Shown: positions 7,691 to 15,633 of the stretch, piece after piece
Numbering within the stretch: position 1 is the stretch's first letter
Layout of the letters: every line of letters starts with the position of its first letter
Assembly: GCA_900316975.1 (NCBI GenBank)
Contig: ONFA01000030.1
Coordinates: 1-48,629 of the forward strand
DNA length: 48,629 nt
Reading direction: 5' to 3'
From: an uncultured Prevotellaceae bacterium
GTDB taxonomy: Bacteria; Bacteroidota; Bacteroidia; Bacteroidales; Bacteroidaceae
Position numbers and translations under genes: made by a program
Notes under the pieces: model-generated
Databases searched by the model: none
Told to the model about the DNA's origin: nothing
What the model saw: the letters and a program-made list of their open reading frames with translations, nothing else

Positions 7691-9193
7691 TTAATCTTTT
7701 ATATAAACTTTTCTGGAAGAGCCATCGGCAAATTTCTCAATGCAAAGACCATGAGGATGGTCGAGCCGTCTTCCCTGCAAGTCGTAATAGGTCTTGGGAC
7801 CATCATCCTCCGGTTGTGGCAAATCACTGATGGCGGTAGCCTCCTTGTCAATCATGAGGATGTAAGTGCTCAGGCTATTGGCAGGCATACTGGCTACGAC
7901 TTCCTTCACCGACTCACCAAGGGCAATTGGCTGTTCCTGACAAAGTTTTGCCTTGTCATTGCCAGTTGATAACAGGTGCGTACCGCTTTTCACATAGAAA
8001 GGTAACCTGATTTTCAGTTCATGGTTAGTACCCGTACTGTTGATAGCCATGACAATGATGGAGTCTCCCTTAATGAACGCAGAACTTTCAAGTTCTGAAT
8101 TGGTGCTCGTAGTGAAAGTGGCTCTGCTGATATCCAAACGAGTTGAGCCGGTGACATGCTTAGCAAAGTGCGACATGACATAAGCACGAGGCAGCAGCGT
8201 GTTCTTCTTGTTAGCCGTGCCATACTTTGTCTCACCCGTACCCACAAATGCCCAATGAGCACGCATGTACCAATAGATGTAGCCCGTGCAACCAGCCAAC
8301 ATACATTCGTTCAACTCACGAGCAAATTCCAGTTGTTCAGCCCAGTTAGGCAAACGATCCTTGAGACCATCAGACACAGAGTGCTCCGTCATCCAGACCT
8401 CCTTGCCATATTTGGCAGCCAAAATAGCAGCACTCTTCATGTTGCCCAATGGTGGGTGACCATAGAGGTGACCCGCTATGATGTCTATTTGCTCACGTGC
8501 AACAGGGTCGTTCAGCAATGTATTGGAATATTTCGGGTCAAAGCCCAGAGGCTCTGCACTGATTAGGCGGACACCTTTATTCGTCTTCCTGTCAAGTTTA
8601 TCTGCATATTCCTTCACAAGGGTGAGTTGTTGCTGAGGGGTATATAGACAGCCCGAGTAATCGACCCACCAGTCTGGCTCATTCTGAATGGACACGGCAT
8701 CGACCTTGACTCCATTCTGCCTCATGTACCTCAAGAACGTATTAAGCCATGGGAAAAACTTCGAATAGCAATCTGTGCGCAGTTCACCGCGCTTTCTGCC
8801 TTGACTGTCGCTGTTGCCGCCCTGAGCCGTACCATTTGTTTTATACTCGCCTGGAGGTGACCAAGGGGTGCCGAACACAATGCCGCCACGCTGTTTTGCA
8901 ACCCTGGCAGAAGGCAGCGAGCCGTGCCAGTTGTAGTTGCCCCATCCGTCTCCTTGGAAACTTGGTGAGATTTCCATACGCATGATGTTCAATCCGATCT
9001 CCGATGTGGGACCGTAAAGCAACCTGACCGGTTGCGTGTCATCGCCAAACGGTTGCATGGCACCGTCACAGCAAGCAGCGCCGAAGCCCGTCACCGTTTG
9101 GTAATGCTTATCCTTCACCACGATGATGTGGGTCATTGCGTGGATAGCCGTAGCAGACATCAACGCTAAAACAGAAGTAATAATTTTATTCAT
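7691..9193 (-). CDS. Secreted glycoside hydrolase family 30 (xylanase/glucuronoxylanase-like)
   Basis: A 500-residue hydrolase of the GH30 (beta/alpha)8 plus beta-sandwich type, likely cleaving xylan or a related beta-glycan outside the cell. The signal peptide is residues 1-19 (MNKIITSVLALMSATAIHAM). Family signatures include GFGAACCDGAMQ (about 36-47) and MRMEISPSF. The acid/base is E172 in IQNEPDWW and the nucleophile E270 in WMTEHS. A beta-sandwich follows to about 440. The last 35 residues (YYDLQGRRLDHP ... RKVYIKD) resemble the C-terminal tails of the two glycine-rich proteins in this window. It has its own promoter and terminator, so it is monocistronic. GH30 is firm; the substrate is inference. 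Confidence 0.88.
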   Translation of the reverse strand: MNKIITSVLALMSATAIHAMTHIIVVKDKHYQTVTGFGAACCDGAMQPFGDDTQPVRLLYGPTSEIGLNIMRMEISPSFQGDGWGNYNWHGSLPSARVAKQRGGIVFGTPWSPPGEYKTNGTAQGGNSDSQGRKRGELRTDCYSKFFPWLNTFLRYMRQNGVKVDAVSIQNEPDWWVDYSGCLYTPQQQLTLVKEYADKLDRKTNKGVRLISAEPLGFDPKYSNTLLNDPVAREQIDIIAGHLYGHPPLGNMKSAAILAAKYGKEVWMTEHSVSDGLKDRLPNWAEQLEFARELNECMLAGCTGYIYWYMRAHWAFVGTGETKYGTANKKNTLLPRAYVMSHFAKHVTGSTRLDISRATFTTSTNSELESSAFIKGDSIIVMAINSTGTNHELKIRLPFYVKSGTHLLSTGNDKAKLCQEQPIALGESVKEVVASMPANSLSTYILMIDKEATAISDLPQPEDDGPKTYYDLQGRRLDHPHGLCIEKFADGSSRKVYIKD

Positions 9194-9219
9194 AGGATAT
9201 CAATAATGTAAATCATCGG

Positions 9220-9250
9220 CAAAGATACAACAAAATGAAATTACAACAAA
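9220..9250 (-). promoter_or_regulatory. Promoter of the GH30 gene
   Basis: Minus-strand -7 TATCTTTG (9220-9227) and -33 TTTG (9247-9250) with 19-bp spacing, an exact Bacteroidetes-type match, 26 bp before the ATG. Confidence 0.75.
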
Positions 9251-9373
9251 TAAATCTGCGACTTTTCTTCTATAGATGCTTCAAAAAGAGAAAACTAAAA
9301 CCTCAAATGGCACTGATGAGGAGAAAAGATGAAAAAATCGCCCCAATTCATTTTCCAATCCATAACTTTTCAT

Positions 9374-9381
9374 TACCTTTG
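9374..9381 (+). promoter_or_regulatory. -7 element for the 229-residue lipoprotein gene
   Basis: TACCTTTG fits TAnnTTTG, 46 bp upstream of the ATG at 9428. The -33 region is TTTTCC rather than TTTG. Confidence 0.55.
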
Positions 9382-9427
9382 CCCCTACTATTTACTATCT
9401 CATCCTAATCATCAAATGTACAAACCT

Positions 9428-10117
9428 ATGAAAAGGAATTTCATTCTAATCACGATGGGCACAGCCCTCCTTATGGGCAGCCTCTTTTCTTGCACGGGCA
9501 ACAAGGCCCAAGGCAATGCCACATCGGAAGACTCAATCCAGACAGCAACAGACAGCCTTGCACAAGAAAACTGGCAGGATGTGAACGAAGAAGATGCCAT
9601 CGCCTTTATTGAAGAATTTTACAGTCATGCACCCAAGGAAGAAGGCTCATACGACTGGGACGAAGCCATCCTGCACAAATACCTCGCACCCGCCGTGCTC
9701 GATACGCTCCATGCAAGGGTGGCAACGGCATCTACCGAACTGGACGGCACGGAGAAGTATGCCACATGGTTGCTCACGGGCATTGACAACTCGGAGCAAA
9801 TCTGGGTCAGTCGGCAGAATTTCCCTGCCACGGCAGAAGAAGATGGACGCTACCGCAAGCACTTTGAGGTCTATTATTGGGCAGACGGCATGCTGGATGG
9901 TGTGCAGGATCTTTACTACACCGTCAAGAGTGATGGGAAGCAACTCTTTATCACGAAGATAGACAGCCTTGACGAGAGCGGTGCCAAGCAGGCTTGGGAT
10001 ATGCTGGAAGAGCGTAACCGCTGGCGCGAAGTGGATAGAGTCGCTGATGAGATGGGTGGCTACGACAACCTTACTGAGGAGCAGATTGACAACATCTACG
10101 AGCATGCTCTTGAATGA
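9428..10117 (+). CDS. Lipoprotein of unknown function, 229 residues
   Basis: The start ATG at 9428 gives a typical lipoprotein signal peptide, MKRNFILITMGTALLMGSLF with lipobox SLFSC (Cys at about residue 21), followed by a short acidic and Ser/Thr-rich linker. The mature domain (about 45-229) has alternating strands and helices with conserved-looking aromatic clusters (GSYDWDEAILHKYL, FEVYYWADGMLDGVQDLYYT), resembling small NTF2-like or DUF3828-type lipoproteins; this is a resemblance only. An upstream in-frame start at 9329 is within the promoter and is not used. Probably in the outer membrane or periplasm. Confidence 0.78.
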   Translation: MKRNFILITMGTALLMGSLFSCTGNKAQGNATSEDSIQTATDSLAQENWQDVNEEDAIAFIEEFYSHAPKEEGSYDWDEAILHKYLAPAVLDTLHARVATASTELDGTEKYATWLLTGIDNSEQIWVSRQNFPATAEEDGRYRKHFEVYYWADGMLDGVQDLYYTVKSDGKQLFITKIDSLDESGAKQAWDMLEERNRWREVDRVADEMGGYDNLTEEQIDNIYEHALE

Positions 10118-10196
10118 TATCCACTAAGGTTTATTCTATTCATGAAGACTCATAAATCTCATTAACCATCCCTATAATATCACTTATATCACTCCA

Positions 10197-10421
10197 ATGA
10201 AACATTCCATTTTTATCTTATTGGCAGGAACCTTCCTCATCATCGGCACCTTCATTTCGTGTCGTGGCAAAGTAACCATCAGTGGCGACAACGGCACCGA
10301 CACCATCGTGTTCAACACCGACAGCATCAAACAGATGAACATCAATGTGCAGGTAGGCAATCAACCAGCAAAAGCAGCAGAAGACTTAGAAGAAGGAAAC
10401 GACACCCTCACGCATTTGTAA
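10197..10421 (+). CDS. Small lipoprotein, 74 residues
   Basis: MKHSIFILLAGTFLIIGTFI with lipobox FISC gives a lipoprotein signal of about 21 residues. The mature part is only about 53 residues, polar and acidic (ISGDNGTDTIVFNTDSIK ... EEGNDTLTHL). It follows the larger lipoprotein gene by 79 bp on the same strand and could share its transcript. No family is recognised. Confidence 0.65.
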   Translation: MKHSIFILLAGTFLIIGTFISCRGKVTISGDNGTDTIVFNTDSIKQMNINVQVGNQPAKAAEDLEEGNDTLTHL

Positions 10422-10434
10422 CATCCGAGTTCAT

Positions 10435-10872
10435 TCACCCTCTCTTGCTCTGAAAGAAATCTTTCATCAACTGGCGGCACTCTTCCTCCAGCACTCCCGC
10501 CACCACGGTCGTCTTCGGATGCAGTGCCTCAGGAGCAAATCGCCGAAACCCCCTCTTCTCATCACTGGCACCATACACCAGCCGTCCCAACTGGCTCCAA
10601 CCGATGGCGCCAGCACACATCACGCACGGCTCCACCGTCACATAGAGCGAACATCCCGTCAGGTACTTCCCTCCCAGTGTCTCGGCTGCAGCCGTGACGG
10701 CTTGCATCTCAGCATGTGCCGTCACATCGTGCAGCGTCTCCGTCAGGTTGTGTCCCCGACCGATGACTTGCTCGTTCGCCACCACCACAGCACCCACAGG
10801 AATTTCGTCTTGTGCCATCGCTGCCCGCGCCTCGTCCAGCGCCATTTTCATATATCGTTCGTCTGCCGTCAT
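10435..10872 (-). CDS. tadA: tRNA adenosine(34) deaminase TadA
   Basis: Converts the wobble adenosine of tRNA-Arg(ACG) to inosine; a zinc enzyme of the cytidine deaminase fold, 145 residues. The zinc and catalytic motifs are visible: H53-A-E55 (TAHAEMQAV) and P82-C83-V-M-C86 (VEPCVMCAGA), with E55 the proton shuttle. IPVGAVVV is also typical. The start ATG at 10870-10872 (MTADERYM) avoids overlap with the esterase gene; the frame continues 15 codons upstream. Last gene of the minus unit queA-NUDIX-SGNH-tadA. Confidence 0.93.
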   Translation of the reverse strand: MTADERYMKMALDEARAAMAQDEIPVGAVVVANEQVIGRGHNLTETLHDVTAHAEMQAVTAAAETLGGKYLTGCSLYVTVEPCVMCAGAIGWSQLGRLVYGASDEKRGFRRFAPEALHPKTTVVAGVLEEECRQLMKDFFQSKRG

Positions 10873-10901
10873 CAGGATGAGAAAATTTCTTTTTACAACG
10901 A

Positions 10902-12593
10902 TTATTTCAGCAGCCAAGCGACAGGGCTTTGAATGTCGCGAAGTCCCTTGGCAAGACTTTGGGCATTGAGTTGTGCCCCTTTGAGAGATGTATGGGTATG
11001 GTCATTCTTGAAGTAGGAAGCAGCCTTCTTGGGACCCATCTTGTCAAGAGCATTAGCGGTGATGTTGTGGATATCAACAAATTCGCAGCCTGTTTCCCGT
11101 GCCACCGTGCGACACCATGAACCATAAGTTTCGTTGCGACGCTCAATGTAGGATTTGCCAGTCTTTTCCTTGACAGGATAGATGAACCCCCGACTATGTC
11201 CGTTGCCTTCGTGCCATTCGTTGCGCGGGGTGAGCGAGAGGAGCACGGGGATGGCACCTTTCTCTTGGGTGTCGCGTATCATTTTCTTCAGATACCATCC
11301 ATAAGAATAGATGACCTGATAGATACCGCTGCTCTCCATCCGATAGACGGCGCAAGAGTCTTTGGCTGAGGCAATAACACCACGCTCCTTGCCATCCTTG
11401 ATGCCGCCGATGTCGTTGTGTCCAAACTGGATGAGCACCACATCACCCTTTTGCAGGGAGTTATAGACTTCGTCCCAACGGCCCTCGTCTATGTAGGTAC
11501 GCGTAGATCGTCCAGCTTTTGCCTGATTCTGAAACACACACTTGTTGGCATCGAAGACAGTGTAGCCTTGACTGCCCCATCCCCACATGCCATCGGGGTT
11601 GGAGTCTTCGTTCTTGCCTGTGGAATCGCCACACAAAAAGACCATCGGCTTGCCCTGCTGGCGGTTCTGGTCGCACCGCTTGGGGTTGACTCTGTCGTTG
11701 AGACACGACTTGAGGAATGCCACCTGTGGATCGTTAGAAGCAAGAATGCCCTCGGCTGCACTCGCCGCATTCATGCGGGCGCCATAAGCAGAGGAGTGGA
11801 TTTTGTCGAGATAGAAGTGGTAGTTGGTCTTCCAAGGACCATACTGCTCCAATTTGGTGGCGGAGATGTCGTTAAGGTCGATGACCGGCGTGTTTGTTTC
11901 CTTGCCAATGGCAAAGATGGCTGGCGTGAAGTCTGAGAGTTTGCGCTGAATCCGCTTTGGATTGTCTGCCTCATAATCGTTGCGAGGAGTCAGCGTAAAG
12001 AGAATGGGTGTAGCGCCCTTGGCACGTATCTCATTGATGAAACGACGCATGTAACCACCAAACGTATAGACGGTTTCTTGTTTCCGCGTGACCTTATTGT
12101 AGATGGAAATGGAATCCTCCTTCACTTCGAGTTTCCCATCAGGACGGTAACTGGAACGGGCACGGATGGAATCGATGGGACCATTGTCGTTATGCCCAAG
12201 TTCGAGGAACACATAGTCGCCCTTCTTCACGGCTTCGAGCACCGGCTGCCAGAGCATCGTGTAGAAGGTGCGTGGCGAAGTGCCGCCCAAGGCATGATTC
12301 TCCACCGTGATTTTGTTTTCATCATAGTATTCATGAGCATAGAATCCCCATCCCCACTGACCATTGTTACCATTTCCGAGGGTACCAGTACGCATGGTGC
12401 TGTTGCCCACGAGGAAGAGCACGGGATTGTTTCCCCTTCGGCTACTGCCCGGCACGGGACGCACTTGATTGGCTATGTCGATGGAGTCAGCCGTCAAGTC
12501 ACGCACTCCATTGATGTCAATCCAGATGTCGTGCTGAGCATAAGAAGTGAGAAGCGAGAAACTAAAAACTAAAAGTGAAAGTATCTTTTTCAT
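10902..12593 (-). CDS. Secreted tandem SGNH esterase (rhamnogalacturonan acetylesterase-like)
   Basis: A 563-residue protein with a signal peptide (MKKILSLLVFSFSLLTSYAQ) and two complete SGNH/GDSL domains of the carbohydrate esterase 12 type. Domain 1 (about 55-295) has block I VGNSTM with Ser65, block III GHNDNG and the Asp-His pair in DKIHSS. Domain 2 (about 315-555) has CGDSTG (Ser near 324), GHNDIG and NDHTH. Both domains keep Ser, Gly, Asn and Asp-His, so both look active; domain 1 has Asn in place of Asp before the Ser. The likely job is removal of acetyl groups from pectin side chains in the periplasm or outside. It lies 9 bp after the NUDIX gene. Confidence 0.85.
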   Translation of the reverse strand: MKKILSLLVFSFSLLTSYAQHDIWIDINGVRDLTADSIDIANQVRPVPGSSRRGNNPVLFLVGNSTMRTGTLGNGNNGQWGWGFYAHEYYDENKITVENHALGGTSPRTFYTMLWQPVLEAVKKGDYVFLELGHNDNGPIDSIRARSSYRPDGKLEVKEDSISIYNKVTRKQETVYTFGGYMRRFINEIRAKGATPILFTLTPRNDYEADNPKRIQRKLSDFTPAIFAIGKETNTPVIDLNDISATKLEQYGPWKTNYHFYLDKIHSSAYGARMNAASAAEGILASNDPQVAFLKSCLNDRVNPKRCDQNRQQGKPMVFLCGDSTGKNEDSNPDGMWGWGSQGYTVFDANKCVFQNQAKAGRSTRTYIDEGRWDEVYNSLQKGDVVLIQFGHNDIGGIKDGKERGVIASAKDSCAVYRMESSGIYQVIYSYGWYLKKMIRDTQEKGAIPVLLSLTPRNEWHEGNGHSRGFIYPVKEKTGKSYIERRNETYGSWCRTVARETGCEFVDIHNITANALDKMGPKKAASYFKNDHTHTSLKGAQLNAQSLAKGLRDIQSPVAWLLK

Positions 12594-12602
12594 ATCTGCT
12601 AT

Positions 12603-13112
12603 TTATTTAATCAGTTGCACACGTTCGAGTTCACTTTCAAAGTTTGGCGTGAAAATGCCTTTTCCCAAATTTTCCTTGATTTCTTGCTGTGTCCAAAAAC
12701 GTCCCCCATCGAGTTCCTCGGAGGGAGTGATGTCGCCATCATAGACAGTCTTGTAGGCAAACACCAGTTCCCTTTCGCGACTGCTCTCAAAGACATATTG
12801 TGTGAGGCGTTCTGGGGTGAAGTCCGTGATGCCAAGTTCTTCACGCGCTTCACGTTTCAGTGCATCTTCAATGCACTCGCCAAGGTCCACGTGTCCACCC
12901 ACTGCGGTGTCCCACTTGCCAGGCTGGATATCTTTCCACTCAGGGCGTTTCTGGAGGTAGAGTTCGCCCTTGCTGTTGAACACATGCAGATGCACCACGG
13001 GATGCAGCAATTTGCTGCCGCCATGACATTCGCCACGCGTGGCAGCACCTGTAATGTTGCCTTCCTCATCAACAATGGGGAACATTTCTTCATGATTATC
13101 TTTCATAAGCAT
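12603..13112 (-). CDS. NUDIX hydrolase
   Basis: A 169-residue NUDIX-fold enzyme cleaving nucleoside diphosphate linked compounds. The Nudix box GX5EX7REUXEEXGU is intact at about residues 76-97 (GHVDLGECIEDALKREAREE followed by LG). HLHVFNSKGELYLQKRPEWK resembles the isopentenyl-diphosphate isomerase-like and YfcD-like subgroup, but the substrate cannot be assigned. The ATG at 13110-13112 overlaps the queA stop (TGATG), which indicates translational coupling; another ATG is two codons downstream. Between queA and the SGNH esterase. Confidence 0.85.
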   Translation of the reverse strand: MLMKDNHEEMFPIVDEEGNITGAATRGECHGGSKLLHPVVHLHVFNSKGELYLQKRPEWKDIQPGKWDTAVGGHVDLGECIEDALKREAREELGITDFTPERLTQYVFESSRERELVFAYKTVYDGDITPSEELDGGRFWTQQEIKENLGKGIFTPNFESELERVQLIK

Positions 13113-14446
13113 CAAGGTATCAAGAGGGATGAATCACCATAACTCAAGAAACGAAAACCGTGACTAAAGGCATAGTCATACACCTTTCGCCAATCGCCTT
13201 TCAGGAAGGCAGACACAAGCAGCAACAGGGTTGACTGCGGCTGATGAAAGTTGGTGACCATGCGTTTCACGATATGGTAGTCGTATCCAGGGGCGATGAT
13301 GATTTGTGTGGACGAATGAAGAACCTCCATCTGATGCTTGTCCATATAGGCAAGAAGCGATTGGAGGGATTCAAGCGTTGACGGTTGAGAGTTAACTACC
13401 TCGTAAGGCATCCATTGGGGAACATGGAGGTCTTCTTCGCCTTGCTGGGCAAGGATGCCCATATAGTAGAGGCTTTCGAGCGTGCGCACGCTGGTGGTTC
13501 CCACCGCGATTGCCTCTCCACCATGAGCAATCAGTTTCTCGATGGTTTGCCGACGCACGGCGATATGCTCCGTATGCATGTCGTGCCCACCAATCTCTTC
13601 GCTCTTCACGGGTTTGAACGTGCCTGCACCCACATGCAGCGTCAGTTCCTCACGGTCAATGCCTGCCTCGTCAAGTGCCTTGAGCACCCGTTCCGTGAAG
13701 TGGAGACCCGCTGTTGGTGCTGCGACAGAGCCTTTGATTTTGGAATAGACGGTTTGGTAAGTCGTCTTGTCACTCTCCTGCGTCGCACGATTGAGATAGG
13801 GAGGAATGGGCAGTTCACCCACCGCATCCAGCAGTTCTGCCCATGTATAATCACCGTTCCACGAAAATTCGACAATGTGGGAAGTGCCATGCAGCCCTTT
13901 ACGTTCGCAAGCGAGGGTGAGGGTCGTTCCATCAGGCATCGCTATCTCACGGAAGAGTTTGCCTTCTTTCCACTTCTTCAGATTGCCCACCAAGCAATAC
14001 CACTGCACACACCCCTTTTGGGAGAAGTTCAACTGATAGTCGTTAGGAAGAGCCGGTTCGAGGCAAAAGACCTCTATGAGCGCACCGAGAACAGACCCTC
14101 TCTGTCCTGCGGACATCTCCCCCATAACGGGGAGACCATCCGAAGTGTTGGTTAATGAAGAAGACCCAACGTGATTCTCCTCCCCATTATTGGAATTGAC
14201 AGTGGAGAGGGGCTGAGCCTTCTTTCTGAAATGCAGACGTGCCTGGATGACCTTTGTGTTGTTAAACACCATCAAGGCTCCACTGGGCAGATACTTCGGC
14301 AGGGAACGGAACACGTCTTCAGTCACCTGACCGTGCTGGTAGATGAGCAACTTGCTCGCGTCGCGCTCCGGCAAAGGGAACTTTGCGATGCGCTCATCGG
14401 GCAAGTCGTAGCTGTAATCAGCAATATGTATAGTCTTTGGATTCAA
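13112..14446 (-). CDS. queA: S-adenosylmethionine:tRNA ribosyltransferase-isomerase QueA with an in-frame repeat insert
   Basis: Adds the ribosyl part of SAM to 7-aminomethyl-7-deazaguanine in tRNA to make epoxyqueuosine. 444 residues, against roughly 350-400 usual. Family features include DYSYDLPDERIAKFPLPERD at the N-terminus, VFNNTKVIQARLHFRK, GSVAAPTAGLHFT and HVGAGTFKPV. The excess is mainly residues about 75-118, between HFRK and LGALIEVFCLEP, encoded by a palindromic element at 14093-14211; homologues run from this RK directly into TGA-IEVFCLEP. A second short repeat-derived patch (NSQPSTLES, 13378-13398) lies near the C-terminus. The start is TTG at 14446; no in-frame ATG exists before the upstream stop. 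First gene of its unit. Confidence 0.9.
   Translation of the reverse strand: MNPKTIHIADYSYDLPDERIAKFPLPERDASKLLIYQHGQVTEDVFRSLPKYLPSGALMVFNNTKVIQARLHFRKKAQPLSTVNSNNGEENHVGSSSLTNTSDGLPVMGEMSAGQRGSVLGALIEVFCLEPALPNDYQLNFSQKGCVQWYCLVGNLKKWKEGKLFREIAMPDGTTLTLACERKGLHGTSHIVEFSWNGDYTWAELLDAVGELPIPPYLNRATQESDKTTYQTVYSKIKGSVAAPTAGLHFTERVLKALDEAGIDREELTLHVGAGTFKPVKSEEIGGHDMHTEHIAVRRQTIEKLIAHGGEAIAVGTTSVRTLESLYYMGILAQQGEEDLHVPQWMPYEVVNSQPSTLESLQSLLAYMDKHQMEVLHSSTQIIIAPGYDYHIVKRMVTNFHQPQSTLLLLVSAFLKGDWRKVYDYAFSHGFRFLSYGDSSLLIP
14093..14211. repeat. Palindromic element inside queA
   Basis: Same family as the element at 32652-32748 in cobQ, in the opposite orientation relative to the gene. Shared parts: AGACCCTCTCTGTCCT, the inner arm CTCCCCCATAACGGGGAG (14117-14134) and the centre ACCATCCG. 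The second half is diverged (CTCCTCCCCATTAT, then GGAGAGGGGCT). It is wholly in frame and adds about 43 residues to QueA. Confidence 0.85.
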
Positions 14447-14552
14447 TGCTTTATATTCTGTTTTTAGTATCCTTTCATCATGTTTTCAACGCCCCTTTGG
14501 AAGGATTGAAAAACCTGCCTTGTCCTCACTTTTCCCTTCTTCCAAACGTATT

Positions 14553-14620
14553 CCAGTACTTTCCCACAAGTACTGCAGTACCGACTTAGAAGTATTCGAG
14601 TACTTCTTAAGAAGTACTGG
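14553..14620. repeat. Cluster of AGTACT palindromes upstream of queA
   Basis: The gap between queA and birA holds five AGTACT or GTAC-type motifs: a 12-bp palindrome GTACTGCAGTAC (14570-14581), a perfect 20-bp palindrome AGTACTTCTTAAGAAGTACT (14599-14618), and outer arms CCAGTACTT/AAGTACTGG (14553-14561, 14612-14620). A possible queA -7 element TACGTTTG lies at 14543-14550 (minus). This may be an operator or a structured leader. Confidence 0.6.
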
Positions 14621-14639
14621 GCTTACTTTCAAAGACGCA

Positions 14640-15440
14640 CTATTGCGAATATGGAATCGGGGGTGAAGAGGGGGTGTCAGGCTCGAATCGCACCTCCTTC
14701 AACTCGTAGCGCACCACCTGTCCCGTGTCGAACCGAAGACGGATGTGCCCCGTGGGTTCCACCGCTGCTATCTCAGCCATGAAGGAACCACGCACATCGC
14801 TGTAGTGGTGCATGCCCGTGCGACGATAGAGGTGCTGCATGTAGAGCAGCCGGAGGTCTTCCTCGCGTCCCTCCTGCAACCATTCGTAGTAGTGCTGAAA
14901 AGCAGCCATGATCGCCGAGAGCACTTCTTCACGGTCGTGGTCATGACCTGTGAGCAGGCGGAGCGAAGTGGGATTGGGGGCATCGCTGCGAAACGCTGTC
15001 TGGTTGATGTTGATGCCCACGCCGATGATGCAGTTGGCGATGTGCTTGCCCTGCAGGTCGCACTCTATCAGGGTGCCGCTGATTTTTCGGTCGCCCACAT
15101 AGATGTCGTTGGGCCACTTCACCTCCACCCCTTCCACATAGTGTGCCAAAGCCTCTCTGACTGCGACGGCCATGCACTGCGAAAGCAGGAACTGCCGAGA
15201 TGCAATGATGAAGTCGGGATGGCATAGCAAGGAAAAGGTCAGGTTTTTCCCTTTTTCAGTCTCCCACGAGTTGCCTTGCTGCCCTCGTCCCCTCGTCTGG
15301 TCATCAGCCACGACAAGCGTGAAGCCCGTCCGAATTGCCGCTGACATTACTTGTCCCGTCCCCTCTTCCGACAACATCTCTCGAACAAACAAGTTGGTCG
15401 AATCGACCGTTGGAAGGTTGATACGTGAAACATTCATCAT
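14640..15440 (-). CDS. birA: Biotin--[acetyl-CoA-carboxylase] ligase, catalytic-only form
   Basis: Attaches biotin to the biotin carboxyl carrier protein. About 266 residues with no N-terminal helix-turn-helix, so it is a ligase only and not a repressor. The glycine-rich ligand loop DDQTRGRGQQGNSWETEKGK (about 46-65) contains GRGRQG-like residues. KWPNDIYVGDRKISGTLIE (about 108-126) holds the lysine and substrate-binding strand. A C-terminal SH3-like domain ends near VVRYELKEVRFE. The ATG at 15438-15440 is chosen, with another ATG one codon on; the TTG at 15449 is less likely. Divergent from the histidine kinase gene. Confidence 0.92.
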   Translation of the reverse strand: MMNVSRINLPTVDSTNLFVREMLSEEGTGQVMSAAIRTGFTLVVADDQTRGRGQQGNSWETEKGKNLTFSLLCHPDFIIASRQFLLSQCMAVAVREALAHYVEGVEVKWPNDIYVGDRKISGTLIECDLQGKHIANCIIGVGININQTAFRSDAPNPTSLRLLTGHDHDREEVLSAIMAAFQHYYEWLQEGREEDLRLLYMQHLYRRTGMHHYSDVRGSFMAEIAAVEPTGHIRLRFDTGQVVRYELKEVRFEPDTPSSPPIPYSQ

Positions 15441-15457
15441 ACTTTGCAATTTTGGTG

Positions 15458-15465
15458 CAAAGTTA
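15458..15465 (-). promoter_or_regulatory. -7 element for birA
   Basis: TAACTTTG on the minus strand, 17 bp upstream of the birA ATG, fits TAnnTTTG. No clear TTTG at 19 bp. Confidence 0.5.
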
Positions 15466-15561
15466 GTACAAAAAGCAAGAAAAGCATCCCCACAATTGAT
15501 TATTTTTCCCCGAAAATGAGAAAAAAAAGAGTTTTTCTTGTTTTTTTACCAAACAATTCCC

Positions 15562-15569
15562 TACATTTG
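15562..15569 (+). promoter_or_regulatory. -7 element for the histidine kinase gene
   Basis: TACATTTG fits TAnnTTTG, 64 bp upstream of the ATG at 15634, with a long T-run in the -33 region. Confidence 0.5.
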
Positions 15570-15633
15570 CGAACCGATTTACATTTAGTGAGAGAAAAAA
15601 CTTACGACCTAACCTATCATTTTGGGAATAATT

